64,000 nt of DNA from JAJCYK01 sp965212195 (lineage in GTDB: Bacteria > Bacteroidota > Bacteroidia > Cytophagales > Cyclobacteriaceae): NCBI GenBank assembly GCA_965212195.1, contig CBDBUW010000022.1:83286-147285 (forward strand), in the 5' to 3' direction. Positions 36,776-44,618 of this stretch are shown piece by piece (position 1 is the first letter of the stretch; every line of letters begins with the position of its first letter). Below the pieces are notes generated by a model. That model was not told the origin of the DNA. It was given only the letters and a program-made list of their open reading frames with translations, and ran no database searches. A program made the position numbers and the translations under genes.

Positions 36776-36813
36776 CAAAAATACCTCGTAATTAAATTTT
36801 TGGGGTATTTTTG
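36776..36813. repeat. 10-bp inverted repeat upstream of the T9SS-linked operon
   Basis: CAAAAATACC and GGTATTTTTG form a perfect 10-bp inverted repeat with an 18-base spacer. On the minus strand one arm contains TATTTTTG, an exact TAnnTTTG -7 box. The dyad may be an operator, an AT-rich hairpin, or part of the terminator region of the DoxX gene. Confidence 0.45.
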
Positions 36814-36842
36814 GACGTTGGGGGCGCGAGAATTATAAGTTA

Positions 36843-36863
36843 AAAAATCCCCGGATTTGGGGT
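36843..36863 (-). terminator. Weak intrinsic terminator candidate of the DoxX gene
   Basis: On the minus strand: CCCC, a six-base loop, GGGG, then ATTTTTT. The stem is only four GC pairs, but the T-run is good and it lies 59 bases past the DoxX stop. Confidence 0.4.
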
Positions 36864-36921
36864 ATAATTTGGCCCTTTTGATTTTAAATGGATCTTGATA
36901 GCAACCGGATTAAATACGCCT

Positions 36922-37344
36922 TTACATTTGCATCTTCAGGGCATAATCAACTGAATGCTTGCCAGATCCATAGACCACAAAAAAGCAACACAACAGGAAC
37001 ACTACGGATGCTGTAATTAGGTTGGTAACATTCATTACTCCCAGGAAATTAATTATAATCGCCCCCAGCAGCACTGGTATTTGAACAGCAACCGCTATAC
37101 GAGTGATTAATCCTATTACGATTAGGATGCCACCTGCCAGATGAGCCATGGTCACGTAATGTACGATCAAAACCGTTCCAATGTACTCATCCAGAGGGTT
37201 TAGGATCTCATACAGGTAATTGCTATGTGCAGTGAAGTCAATACCTTTGAAAATAAGAAATCCACCAAGAACTACCCGAATAATATCTACCGGTAGAAAG
37301 GTGTGGGAATTGGCCCACTTATTTAATTTTCGGATGGTATCCAT
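36922..37344 (-). CDS. DoxX family membrane protein
   Basis: A 140-residue inner-membrane protein with four helices (VDIIRVVLGGFLIFKGIDF; VHYVTMAHLAGGILIVIGLI; VAVQIPVLLGAIIINFLG; ASVVFLLCCFFVVYGSG). The order and the polar HLAGG turn in helix 2 match DoxX-like quinol-linked or redox-associated proteins, whose exact role is mostly unknown. It is divergent from the dioxygenase gene, with about 60 bases to its alternative start and 125 to the chosen start. Confidence 0.8.
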   Translation of the reverse strand: MDTIRKLNKWANSHTFLPVDIIRVVLGGFLIFKGIDFTAHSNYLYEILNPLDEYIGTVLIVHYVTMAHLAGGILIVIGLITRIAVAVQIPVLLGAIIINFLGVMNVTNLITASVVFLLCCFFVVYGSGKHSVDYALKMQM

Positions 37345-37468
37345 AGTTTCAGCGGGGTTGGTTAGTGATAATATAATTTAGTGATTTTCAGGATGAATAA
37401 CAATGAACGGAGAATATGGTGCCCGAAGCATCCAAAACTGCAGGCATTTTATTAAATTAATTATTGTA

Positions 37469-38299
37469 ATGAGTTTATTGACTGCCAAACAATGTGAGCA
37501 CTACCGCCACCACGGCTATGTGATTGTGAAAAATCTGTTCTCCGCAGAAGAGATCGGACTGTTAAGTGAACAAGCCCATAATGATAAAGCATTGGATGAA
37601 GCCGCCGCCTCCATGGACGATGGAGAGGGTAATCCTGTACGATTGTCTTTGTGGAACCACCCTGGTGATGGCCTATACGGCATGTTTGCCCGATGTCATA
37701 AATTGGTAGACAGGGTTGAGCAGTTGTTGGGTGGAGAGGTTTACCATTATCACTCTAAAATGGTATTAAAAGATGCCAAAGTGGGTGGTGCCTGGGCTTG
37801 GCACCAGGACTATGGATACTGGTATCAAAACGGATTGCTATATCCGCATCTTTGCAGTGTGATGATCGCCGTTGATAAGGCTACCCAAGAAAACGGATGC
37901 CTACAGGTTTTGTCCGGATCTCATAACATGGGTCGGATCAACCATGTCTTAAGCGGCGAACAAGCCGGTGCCGACAGGGAGAGAGTTCAAGAGGCTCAAA
38001 AAGTGATGGAAACTATTTACTGTGAGATGGATCCCGGAGATGCCCTGTTTTTTCACTGTAACATCCTGCATTCGTCCGCTGCTAATCTCTCGGATAACAG
38101 TCGATGGTCTATGATCTGCTGCTACAATAAAGCCGACAATCATCCCTACAAGGAATCCCATCATCCAGGTTATACTCCCCTCCACAAGGTGAAGGACGAA
38201 CAGATCCTGGCCGTGGGAAAGTCAACTAAAGAACATCAACTGGAGTTTGCTGACCTCAAAAAGGAAGATCACAGCGCACAGAGTCTTGATAACTCCTAG
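37469..38299 (+). CDS. Phytanoyl-CoA dioxygenase (PhyH) family protein
   Basis: A 276-residue non-heme Fe(II)/2-oxoglutarate dioxygenase. The metal HxD motif is WHQDYGYW (~111-118), the distal His lies in FFHCNILHSSAANLSDNSRW, which also carries the Arg that binds the oxoglutarate carboxylate. The start VIVKNLFSAEEIGLL is typical of the family. The ATG at 37469 (MSLLTAKQCEHYRHHGYV) was preferred over the in-frame ATG at 37403, since PhyH proteins begin with the same kind of short helix. It hydroxylates a small molecule or lipid; substrate unknown. Cytoplasmic. It is convergent with the DUF6340 gene, three bases apart. Confidence 0.87.
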   Translation: MSLLTAKQCEHYRHHGYVIVKNLFSAEEIGLLSEQAHNDKALDEAAASMDDGEGNPVRLSLWNHPGDGLYGMFARCHKLVDRVEQLLGGEVYHYHSKMVLKDAKVGGAWAWHQDYGYWYQNGLLYPHLCSVMIAVDKATQENGCLQVLSGSHNMGRINHVLSGEQAGADRERVQEAQKVMETIYCEMDPGDALFFHCNILHSSAANLSDNSRWSMICCYNKADNHPYKESHHPGYTPLHKVKDEQILAVGKSTKEHQLEFADLKKEDHSAQSLDNS

Positions 38300-38302
38300 C
38301 AA

Positions 38303-39367
38303 CTACTCCTCAGGCTGATAACCCAGCTCTAATTGACGGTTGGCCAAGTTTTCAGCCCGCAATCGGTTTTTAATGAGACTAACATAGGCTCGGGCATCCT
38401 TATTGCCATATCGGGTATAACTGGTTTTAGCCCAATTCAGGGCAGTGTCGAAATCACCCAGCACCTCATAGCCAATAGCAATATTATAAGCCAAGTACCC
38501 TGCTTCTTTGTCTCTTGCCCGGTCCAATCCACTTTTCCAAGCATCTATTGCGTTCTCCCATTGAGCCACATCCGCGTACCTGGTCCCTTGTTCCAATTCA
38601 GGCGACTTCTTGGACTTGCCCCTGAAAGAACGGGATATTCTTACCGGCATAGGAGCTACTTTATAGGCATAGTCTTTTCCCACACTATTCCCCAGGTATA
38701 ATGTAGCATCTCTTTTGGAAGTTAACTGAAGCAGCGCTTCCTGTATGCTGTTTCCGGCAGCCTCCCAAGCGTGAGTATCGCTAATCTTTTGTTGGTCTAC
38801 TATGGTGCGGTTGCCGATATCGTACAACCTTATGCCAATAGTTATATTTCCCACTCCTTGAGCATAGTATTTAAGCACCCGTACTTCATTATCTCCTACT
38901 TTTTCTGTGACGTTCTTATTGCCTTTGGTAATTATAAAGTCCGTATCAAAAATCTCCAGCGCCACTATAGCATCGGCCTGATATTTTTCGCCAAGTTCCT
39001 CCACTTGATCCCAGCTCAAGGCCTCGGGGAAAGCTGAAGTAATACTGTTACCGGGAAGCTTCTCCTCTGCAGTCTTAACCACATACCGAGATGAATACCC
39101 TAATTGTTGATTCAATCCTGAAAGGAATTCTTGAATACCGGATTTATCTTCTCCCGGCAATTCACCGGTAAGAATACTCTCCACAACATTAACGGGTTTA
39201 CTCTTATGAACACTGCGGTCAACGATCAACAGAGTCTTCACCGATGCGGGAAGTGTGATCTCCGCCGGCCTCATAGATTTTAAGGTGACGGTTCTGGGTC
39301 CTCCACAGGCCAGCATTAAACACAGAAGAAAAAGGGGAACTGATCGAAAAAATAGAAGTCGTCTCAT
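38303..39367 (-). CDS. DUF6340 family lipoprotein with C-terminal TPR
   Basis: A 354-residue lipoprotein (signal peptide ending LMLACGG, Cys ~21). The body fits DUF6340: a start with VTLKSMRPAEITLPASVKTL and LLIVDRS, a middle DAIVALEIFDTD, then the SVGKDYAYKVAPMPVRISR segment. The C-terminal third carries TPR-like helices (YADVAQWENAIDAWKSGL; YLAYNIAIGYEVLGDFDTAL). The family is exported and of unknown function; similar layouts suggest an envelope scaffold role. Confidence 0.78.
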   Translation of the reverse strand: MRRLLFFRSVPLFLLCLMLACGGPRTVTLKSMRPAEITLPASVKTLLIVDRSVHKSKPVNVVESILTGELPGEDKSGIQEFLSGLNQQLGYSSRYVVKTAEEKLPGNSITSAFPEALSWDQVEELGEKYQADAIVALEIFDTDFIITKGNKNVTEKVGDNEVRVLKYYAQGVGNITIGIRLYDIGNRTIVDQQKISDTHAWEAAGNSIQEALLQLTSKRDATLYLGNSVGKDYAYKVAPMPVRISRSFRGKSKKSPELEQGTRYADVAQWENAIDAWKSGLDRARDKEAGYLAYNIAIGYEVLGDFDTALNWAKTSYTRYGNKDARAYVSLIKNRLRAENLANRQLELGYQPEE

Positions 39368-39749
39368 GATTCTGGATTTACTATTAAAATCACAGTAAAT
39401 ATATCCGTTGTATGTTTACTTTATTAGCGATGATTGAGCGCGAACTTGTTTATGTAAGTTTTTGATTATTAATTATTTAAAATATTATGATTGAACTTGT
39501 TACTAAATGAAGGAAAACCCGAATATAAATAGAGGCCCGAATCGAATGTCCCTTTCATATTCTTTGGTTTTTCAAAGCCCTAAACCCAACCCGTGTATAC
39601 ACCTGGTGAAGGATATGCAACAAGCCGCACCAGGGGAAGCCCTACCCCGCCATCTGCAACAGAGCAAGTATTTTCACGGTTCATAGCTTTAGTTAGGGAT
39701 ATCGAAATTTCCAAAACCTTTTTATTCAGAAACTGTTTATTACTTGGCA
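39368..39749. other. Intergenic region with a compact inverted-repeat cluster
   Basis: About 380 bases between divergent genes with no credible ORF. AT-rich on both sides, with a more GC-rich island at about 39585-39660 that holds several inverted repeats (see separate entry). Promoters of both neighbours must be here but I cannot place them. Confidence 0.5.
39593..39648. repeat. Cluster of inverted repeats in a GC-rich island
   Basis: Three nested structures: the palindrome GTGTATACAC (39593-39602); a 7-bp inverted pair CCTGGTG (39602-39608) and CACCAGG (39628-39634); and GGGG...CCCC (39633-39636 and 39645-39648). The island interrupts AT-rich DNA and lies upstream of the CIA30 gene. It could be an operator, an RNA structure or a decayed small mobile element. 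Confidence 0.45.
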
Positions 39750-40262
39750 ATGAAAGTTCGTTATTCACACATGTTAGAGTCGTTATTCGAGTTCAGCACT
39801 GAAGGAGAAGTGGCTAATTGGCAAATTATTAACGACGGGGTAATGGGAGGAATTAGCACAAGCTCCATTACCTGGAATCCTGGGGGTACCGCCACTTTTC
39901 GAGGTGAAGTAAAGCTGGAAAACAATGGTGGTTTTGCTTCTATTCGCTGCCTGGTGCCTAGTTTGGGTGCCGGTAAACAAGGAGTAGCGCTAAGGATTAA
40001 AGGTGCCGGAAAGTTCAAATTCAAACTACGGACCGATCCTTTTGTTGATGGAGTGACCTATGTACAGCCTTTCCTTATAAACGGACTTGAATGGCAGGAA
40101 GTGCTACTTCCTTTTGACGATTTTAAACCATTTTTCAGAGGCCTTCAACTCACCGACGCTCCCCTATTGGACCTTCCCAAAGTTCAGCAAATTGGTATTC
40201 TTATTGGAGACTATCAATCCGGCCCCTTCGCGCTGGAAATTGATTGGATTCGCTACTATTGA
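39750..40262 (+). CDS. CIA30 family (NDUFAF1-like) protein
   Basis: A ~170-residue protein of the complex I intermediate-associated protein 30 family, a galactose-binding-like beta sandwich. Landmarks: WQIINDGVMGGISTSSI near the N-terminus, then FRGEVKLENNGGFASIR and VQQIGILIGDYQSGPFALEI. In eukaryotes CIA30 helps assemble respiratory complex I; the bacterial role is unknown. The start is uncertain: an ATG at 39750 or one at 39771 (MLESLFEF); TTG at 39744 is less likely. It ends two bases before the convergent DUF2207 gene. Confidence 0.82.
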   Translation: MKVRYSHMLESLFEFSTEGEVANWQIINDGVMGGISTSSITWNPGGTATFRGEVKLENNGGFASIRCLVPSLGAGKQGVALRIKGAGKFKFKLRTDPFVDGVTYVQPFLINGLEWQEVLLPFDDFKPFFRGLQLTDAPLLDLPKVQQIGILIGDYQSGPFALEIDWIRYY

Positions 40263-40263
40263 A

Positions 40264-42201
40264 TTACCAACCGCCACCTCCGCCGCCGCCGCCGCCACCT
40301 CCAGATGAACCGCCACCTCCTGAAAATCCTCCACCCCCGCTGGAGCTGGAGCCTGGAGGAACTGATGAGCTCACCAAGGCTTTGGAAAATGAAGAACTAA
40401 GATTTGAAGCAAACTTTGTGGACCCCAAATCACTCCAATTAGCAGTACCCGAATACCACACCGGATGGTACCCTTGCGCTTGTTGGGGACCAGTTTGAGC
40501 AGCGTCTAGAATACCTTCAAATTGGTCGCCCCATTGGTTGGCAACTCCTAAGGCGATAGCATAAGGCAACATTTTTTCAAAGTGTTCTGGTGTTCGGTCA
40601 GGAGGGTTGATAAGATTCATGCGGTGCTTTTCCGCAGTGGACAAATACATTTTGAACCCTTCAATCTTATCCATGATCTTGCGCCCAAACACCGTTGGCG
40701 CCTCCAGCCAATAATAAAACAAAATATTTACCAATAAAAGAAGAGCCGCCACCACCAGAAGTAATAAGGGAAACCGCACACCGGATAAAGCTATGACCAA
40801 GAATTCAGCCCCCAAAAATGGCAAGGAGAAGAAAGTCAAAAATATCGCCATACCACGTTGTGCCCAACCATTGGCAATTACGTTCTTCCAGGCACCAATA
40901 GCAGCACTTACTAAAGCGGTACAACCAACTGTCCAAATGGACAACCAAAGGAATATGCCGAAATCATCACCATTGGTGTCGAAATCTGAGGTAATAAACA
41001 TTACTGCCAAACTCAATACGGTCAGCAAAATTCCCGGAATCAGCCACTTCCGGTTTAGTTTGAAGTACTCTTTATGGAAATCATTCTTTAAACTCCCCTT
41101 CAAAGCTGAACGGGTGGCACTTATTACCGCATGCTTCTTATTGGTGAGCTTAATGCTGGTGGCACCGGACTTAAACAATTGACTCAACATTAATTTTTCT
41201 GCGGACGACAGATCGGCAACCTTGTCGTTGATCTTTTCCAGGGTATAGACTTTCTTTTTTTCTGTAATCTTTATGGCCCCTTTAACAGCCATGGAAACTA
41301 TTGATGCGGCAAAAGCTTGGTTATCAAATCCCATTTTAAGAATGTAACGGGAAGCTGCCGGACTTAGATCGTCCGGAGACTTAAAAAGTGGAACTACTGT
41401 TTGTTCTTTGGGGTCCCTACCCACTTGATCCCAAGCGTATAAATAATATACGAATACTAAAACCAGCCCTGTCAAACCGTAAAGCGCAGATTTATTATCT
41501 CTGAAGAACCAATTCAAACGATCCCTCATGGTGGGCTCTCTTACAACCCCCTTAGGCCAAGAAACGGCTACAGTTAGACCCTGATAGGCCTGCAAAGGTT
41601 GGGTCATCTCAACTTGTAAGGTGGAGGAACCTTCCTGGATTAAGGAACATTGGCAGCCTCCTGTCTCTCCCTGAAATCCAGAATAGCCAGTAAATTGCAG
41701 AATATCAGCGGCCGCCGGCAGTGTAATGGTAGCGGATCCTTTGTCGATGGGAAAAGCCCAACCGGTGCCAATGGCATTCCAATATAGCTCATCGTAGTCC
41801 TTAAAATAACCCAATTGACGGCTTGTCGAATATTGGATCTCGTAGTTATAAACATCCGGACTCAGATAGGTATTGGCGTCGCCAATGTAAAGATTAACAA
41901 ACCGGCCCTCGGTTTTGAGGTGATAGGGTTCATTAAAGCCGTTTTTCCGTACTTCTTCTACGTGGAACCGCACCTTTACGGTATTACCGTACCGGTCCTT
42001 ATATTTTACGGGAAATGATCTGAAAATACCCCGCCGAATATTTATACCCTGACTCTGTACTTTGATAGACTCTTTAACCGACATGGTGCCATCCTCCAGT
42101 ACTTCAATATCGCTGTGGTATTCCAGGATACGCTCACCATCTTGAGCAGAGACCAGCACCCAGGTAAAAAAGAAGCATACCGCCAATACGGATTTTAGCA
42201 T
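40264..42201 (-). CDS. DUF2207 family membrane protein with Gly-rich tail
   Basis: A 645-residue membrane protein. After a signal peptide (~1-19) the DUF2207 ectodomain spans ~20-225 (ILEYHSDIEVLEDGTMSVKE; YSTSRQLGYFKDYDELYWNA; AIGTGWAFPI), followed by a membrane helix (~238-255), a cytoplasmic part and a cluster of helices (~380-500), and a C-terminal tail that becomes almost pure Gly with Ser/Trp (FSGGGGSSGGGGG...W). The YciQ/DUF2207 family regularly lies beside LemA genes, as it does here (12 bases). The role is unclear, with proposed envelope quality control or signalling. The tail is coded by a GCC-rich repeat on the plus strand. Confidence 0.87.
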   Translation of the reverse strand: MLKSVLAVCFFFTWVLVSAQDGERILEYHSDIEVLEDGTMSVKESIKVQSQGINIRRGIFRSFPVKYKDRYGNTVKVRFHVEEVRKNGFNEPYHLKTEGRFVNLYIGDANTYLSPDVYNYEIQYSTSRQLGYFKDYDELYWNAIGTGWAFPIDKGSATITLPAAADILQFTGYSGFQGETGGCQCSLIQEGSSTLQVEMTQPLQAYQGLTVAVSWPKGVVREPTMRDRLNWFFRDNKSALYGLTGLVLVFVYYLYAWDQVGRDPKEQTVVPLFKSPDDLSPAASRYILKMGFDNQAFAASIVSMAVKGAIKITEKKKVYTLEKINDKVADLSSAEKLMLSQLFKSGATSIKLTNKKHAVISATRSALKGSLKNDFHKEYFKLNRKWLIPGILLTVLSLAVMFITSDFDTNGDDFGIFLWLSIWTVGCTALVSAAIGAWKNVIANGWAQRGMAIFLTFFSLPFLGAEFLVIALSGVRFPLLLLVVAALLLLVNILFYYWLEAPTVFGRKIMDKIEGFKMYLSTAEKHRMNLINPPDRTPEHFEKMLPYAIALGVANQWGDQFEGILDAAQTGPQQAQGYHPVWYSGTANWSDLGSTKFASNLSSSFSKALVSSSVPPGSSSSGGGGFSGGGGSSGGGGGGGGGGGW

Positions 42202-42212
42202 ATATCCTGCAG

Positions 42213-42761
42213 TTAAAATTTTACTTCAGGTACTTCTCGCTCTTGACTGTCGATCTCAAAGTATTCGGCCATCTGGAAACCGAAACTGTTAGCCACCAGA
42301 TTACTGGGGAAGGATTCAATGAGGATATTAAAATCTCTGGCAGTCCCGTTATAATATCTTCGTGCCATCTGAATATGATCTTCCAGACTGCTTAATTCCG
42401 TTTGCAACTGACGAAAGTTCTGGTCGGCCTTTAATTCCGGGTAGTTTTCAGCTACTGCAAATAAGTTCATCAGAGATTGGGACAAAGCAGATTCAGCTTG
42501 ACCCTGTTCTGCTACCCCTTGTGCATTCATACTCCGCGCCCGCAGTTCAGTGACCTTCTTGAATAAGTCCTCCTCATGTTTGGCATAGCCCTTCACAGTT
42601 TCCAGTAAATTGGGAATAAGATCCGTTCGCCGCTTTAACTGCACATCGATACCACTCCAACCCTCCTTAACCAGGTTTTTGTGTTTGACCAGGCGGTTGT
42701 AAATGGAAATAGCCCAAAACACTATCAACACCACTACAACTAATAGAATTAATGCTATCAT
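42213..42761 (-). CDS. LemA family protein
   Basis: A 182-residue LemA-type protein: one N-terminal membrane helix (ALILLVVVVLIVFWAI), then the family signature YNRLVKHKNLVKEGWSGIDV, followed by long helices with KRRTDLIPNLLETVKGYAKHEE (in part), FRQLQTELSSLEDHIQMARRYYNG and a NSFGF ending. LemA proteins form helical bundles on the membrane surface. It is the first gene of a LemA-DUF2207 pair. Confidence 0.95.
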   Translation of the reverse strand: MIALILLVVVVLIVFWAISIYNRLVKHKNLVKEGWSGIDVQLKRRTDLIPNLLETVKGYAKHEEDLFKKVTELRARSMNAQGVAEQGQAESALSQSLMNLFAVAENYPELKADQNFRQLQTELSSLEDHIQMARRYYNGTARDFNILIESFPSNLVANSFGFQMAEYFEIDSQEREVPEVKF

Positions 42762-42836
42762 GAATTTTTAGATTTTGATTGATCTGAATATAAGAATTTA
42801 GAAATTATTTAGGACCAATATGCTCCTTTCAAAGGA

Positions 42837-43292
42837 TCAGTTTTTTCCGTACTCATCATTAATTTCGATCCAGTATCCATTGGGATCCTGGAAATATACC
42901 TGGTGCACACCATCTGCTCTCAAGCTGGGACCTTTCTTGTTACCCGGCCAGTCAGTGTAATCAAGATCATGTTTTTCCAATACATCCAGGAATTCATCGA
43001 AACGATCGGTGCTCCAGGCAAGATGAGTCTGCCTTATTTCGTTAACCGTTAAATCCTTGGTCTGAATCAAGTGTAACTCCAAACCCTGGCCCAGACTAAG
43101 CCATCTAATACCTGCTGTTTGAGATCGATTGGGTATTTCCTTAAAACCTAAGATTTCTATATAAAATTCAGCGCTTTCATCCACATCGAATACCCCCAGT
43201 GCAGAATGCTGAAATTTGAATTGAGACTCTTGAGAAAGCATCATGCTGGTTTGTCCCAAGGCTATGAGTACAATTATTAAGAATTTCTTCAT
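42837..43292 (-). CDS. Exported VOC (glyoxalase-like) family protein
   Basis: A 151-residue vicinal-oxygen-chelate fold protein. A signal peptide (~1-20) precedes the domain. The two beta-alpha-beta halves supply His (FQHSALGV), Glu (GLELHLIQT), His (THLAWS) and Glu (YWIEIND), a full metal-binding set as in glyoxalase I and related enzymes. The signal peptide, unusual for a glyoxalase, suggests a periplasmic substrate. No neighbouring pathway genes. The actual reaction is unknown. Confidence 0.82.
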   Translation of the reverse strand: MKKFLIIVLIALGQTSMMLSQESQFKFQHSALGVFDVDESAEFYIEILGFKEIPNRSQTAGIRWLSLGQGLELHLIQTKDLTVNEIRQTHLAWSTDRFDEFLDVLEKHDLDYTDWPGNKKGPSLRADGVHQVYFQDPNGYWIEINDEYGKN

Positions 43293-43481
43293 AACTAGAA
43301 TATATGGCTATGGGTAAAATAGGGATTCCATGTAGCAATTCCCAACAGCTGGGTCCATGAAGAACAATCCATTGTTATTAAATATAACTATGCAAATTCT
43401 GGCTAGAACCCCCTGTACGAACAGAAAAAGGGATACAACTCCTAATGCAAGGAGGTTTTTCATTTTTTGTAAATTGCCAGT

Positions 43482-43949
43482 ATGAAGAAAACCTTAGTTA
43501 CCCTTATTCTCCTTCTGATTGGTCCGGTTCTTGCGGCCCAACAAATGGTTATGAAAGATTTGAATCCACTCATTGGTGAATGGCAAGGAACTTTGACCTA
43601 CCTGGACTACTCCTCTCAACAAGAAGTGTCGATACCAGTTAATCTATTAGTGGAAAAAAGAAATAATAAAACATTGATTTTTAAGTATATATATCCAAAG
43701 GAACCCAAAGCGAACAGTAAAGCAACCATAAAAGTTGGAGGTAATACTCTAAATGGCCGAAACATAGTTGGGAAGTCCTATGATAACAACTATCTTCTGG
43801 TAGTAACTGAAGGATCTGGCAGGGACAACGGCAAAATGGCCCGTTTTACTTTTACTTATCAAATCTCTTCCAGTTTTTTCTCCATGCGTAAAGATGTGGA
43901 AATCGATGGGGAGCAGTTCATGCGTAATCGTTATGATTTTTCCCGCTAG
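43482..43949 (+). CDS. Secreted protein of unknown function
   Basis: A 155-residue protein with a signal peptide (MKKTLVTLILLLIGPVLAAQ). The mature part starts with LNPLIGEWQGTLTYLDY, a GxWxGxLxY pattern similar to lipocalin-like or calycin proteins, and continues in alternating strands to RNRYDFSR. I do not recognise a defined family. It lies 72 bases before the YceI gene on the same strand and could be co-transcribed. Confidence 0.65.
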   Translation: MKKTLVTLILLLIGPVLAAQQMVMKDLNPLIGEWQGTLTYLDYSSQQEVSIPVNLLVEKRNNKTLIFKYIYPKEPKANSKATIKVGGNTLNGRNIVGKSYDNNYLLVVTEGSGRDNGKMARFTFTYQISSSFFSMRKDVEIDGEQFMRNRYDFSR

Positions 43950-44021
43950 TAATTGACCGCTACTGCATTCCTTTGTAATTTGTGGGTTATGCTTTTATAA
44001 AGCCTGTAAACTGGATAAAAT

Positions 44022-44618
44022 ATGAAAAGTAAGTTATACTTAACTTTAGCAGCAATACTGTTTGCCGGCACTATATCGGCGCAGACCCAACATCTCAAGA
44101 TAGATCCTGAGTTCAGCCCTCAAGTGTATATTACCGGTACCTCCAGTTTGCATGACTGGAAAGTAACGGGAAGTGGTATCTTGGAAGTGCCCCAGGAATT
44201 AGATATGACCCCCAATCATGAATCCGGAATCCCCAATTTCAGTTTCAAGGTTCCCGTCGATAGTTTGGACGGTGGTCGTGGTTCATCAATGAACAACAAG
44301 ATCTTAACAGCGTTTAATGCTGCAGAAAATCCTTATATAACCTATCAGCAAACTGCTCCCGCGCAAGTACAACAAAACGCTGGTAGCCCTAATCTTACGG
44401 TTACTTCCACCGGCAATTTATCTATGGCCGGAGTGCAAAAAACCATTAACGTATCAGTCCAAGGTCAGGTGGAAAACGGCCAGGTCATATTCAAAGGCAG
44501 CAAACCTCTCAAAATAACAGATTATGCTATGACCCCTCCTTCGGCCATGTTCGGACAAATTAAAACCCATGACGACGTTGTGGTCCATTTTGAATTTCGA
44601 TATCGAGTGACTCCATGA
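44022..44618 (+). CDS. YceI family protein
   Basis: A 198-residue YceI-like lipid-binding beta-barrel with a signal peptide (~1-20; ending ISAQ), so periplasmic. The family pattern is seen: FSPQVYITGTSSLHDW near the start, KVPVDSLDGG, LTAFNAAENPYITY and the late TVTSTGNLSMAGVQKTINV (first part of a longer strand). YceI proteins bind isoprenoid-quinone-like or fatty lipids. The stop overlaps the next start as ATGA. Confidence 0.87.
   Translation: MKSKLYLTLAAILFAGTISAQTQHLKIDPEFSPQVYITGTSSLHDWKVTGSGILEVPQELDMTPNHESGIPNFSFKVPVDSLDGGRGSSMNNKILTAFNAAENPYITYQQTAPAQVQQNAGSPNLTVTSTGNLSMAGVQKTINVSVQGQVENGQVIFKGSKPLKITDYAMTPPSAMFGQIKTHDDVVVHFEFRYRVTP

Larger units (their letters stand above)
36613..36921. 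other. Intergenic region between DoxX gene and surface-protein operon
   Basis: About 310 AT-rich bases between two minus-strand genes. It contains two hairpin-forming pieces: a 10-bp inverted repeat at 36776-36813 and a GC hairpin with T-run at 36843-36863. The operon promoter should lie here; a TAnnTTTG match on the minus strand falls within the first inverted repeat, with no clear -33 partner. No ORF. Confidence 0.5.

Noticed and set aside
39580..39768. Minus-strand ORF of 62 residues in the intergenic region
   Set aside because: Crosses the inverted-repeat island and has no family features, signal peptide or domain; not supported.
40264..40498. A proline-rich plus-strand ORF (long Pro run)
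   Set aside because: It is the antisense shadow of the Gly-rich tail of the DUF2207 protein.
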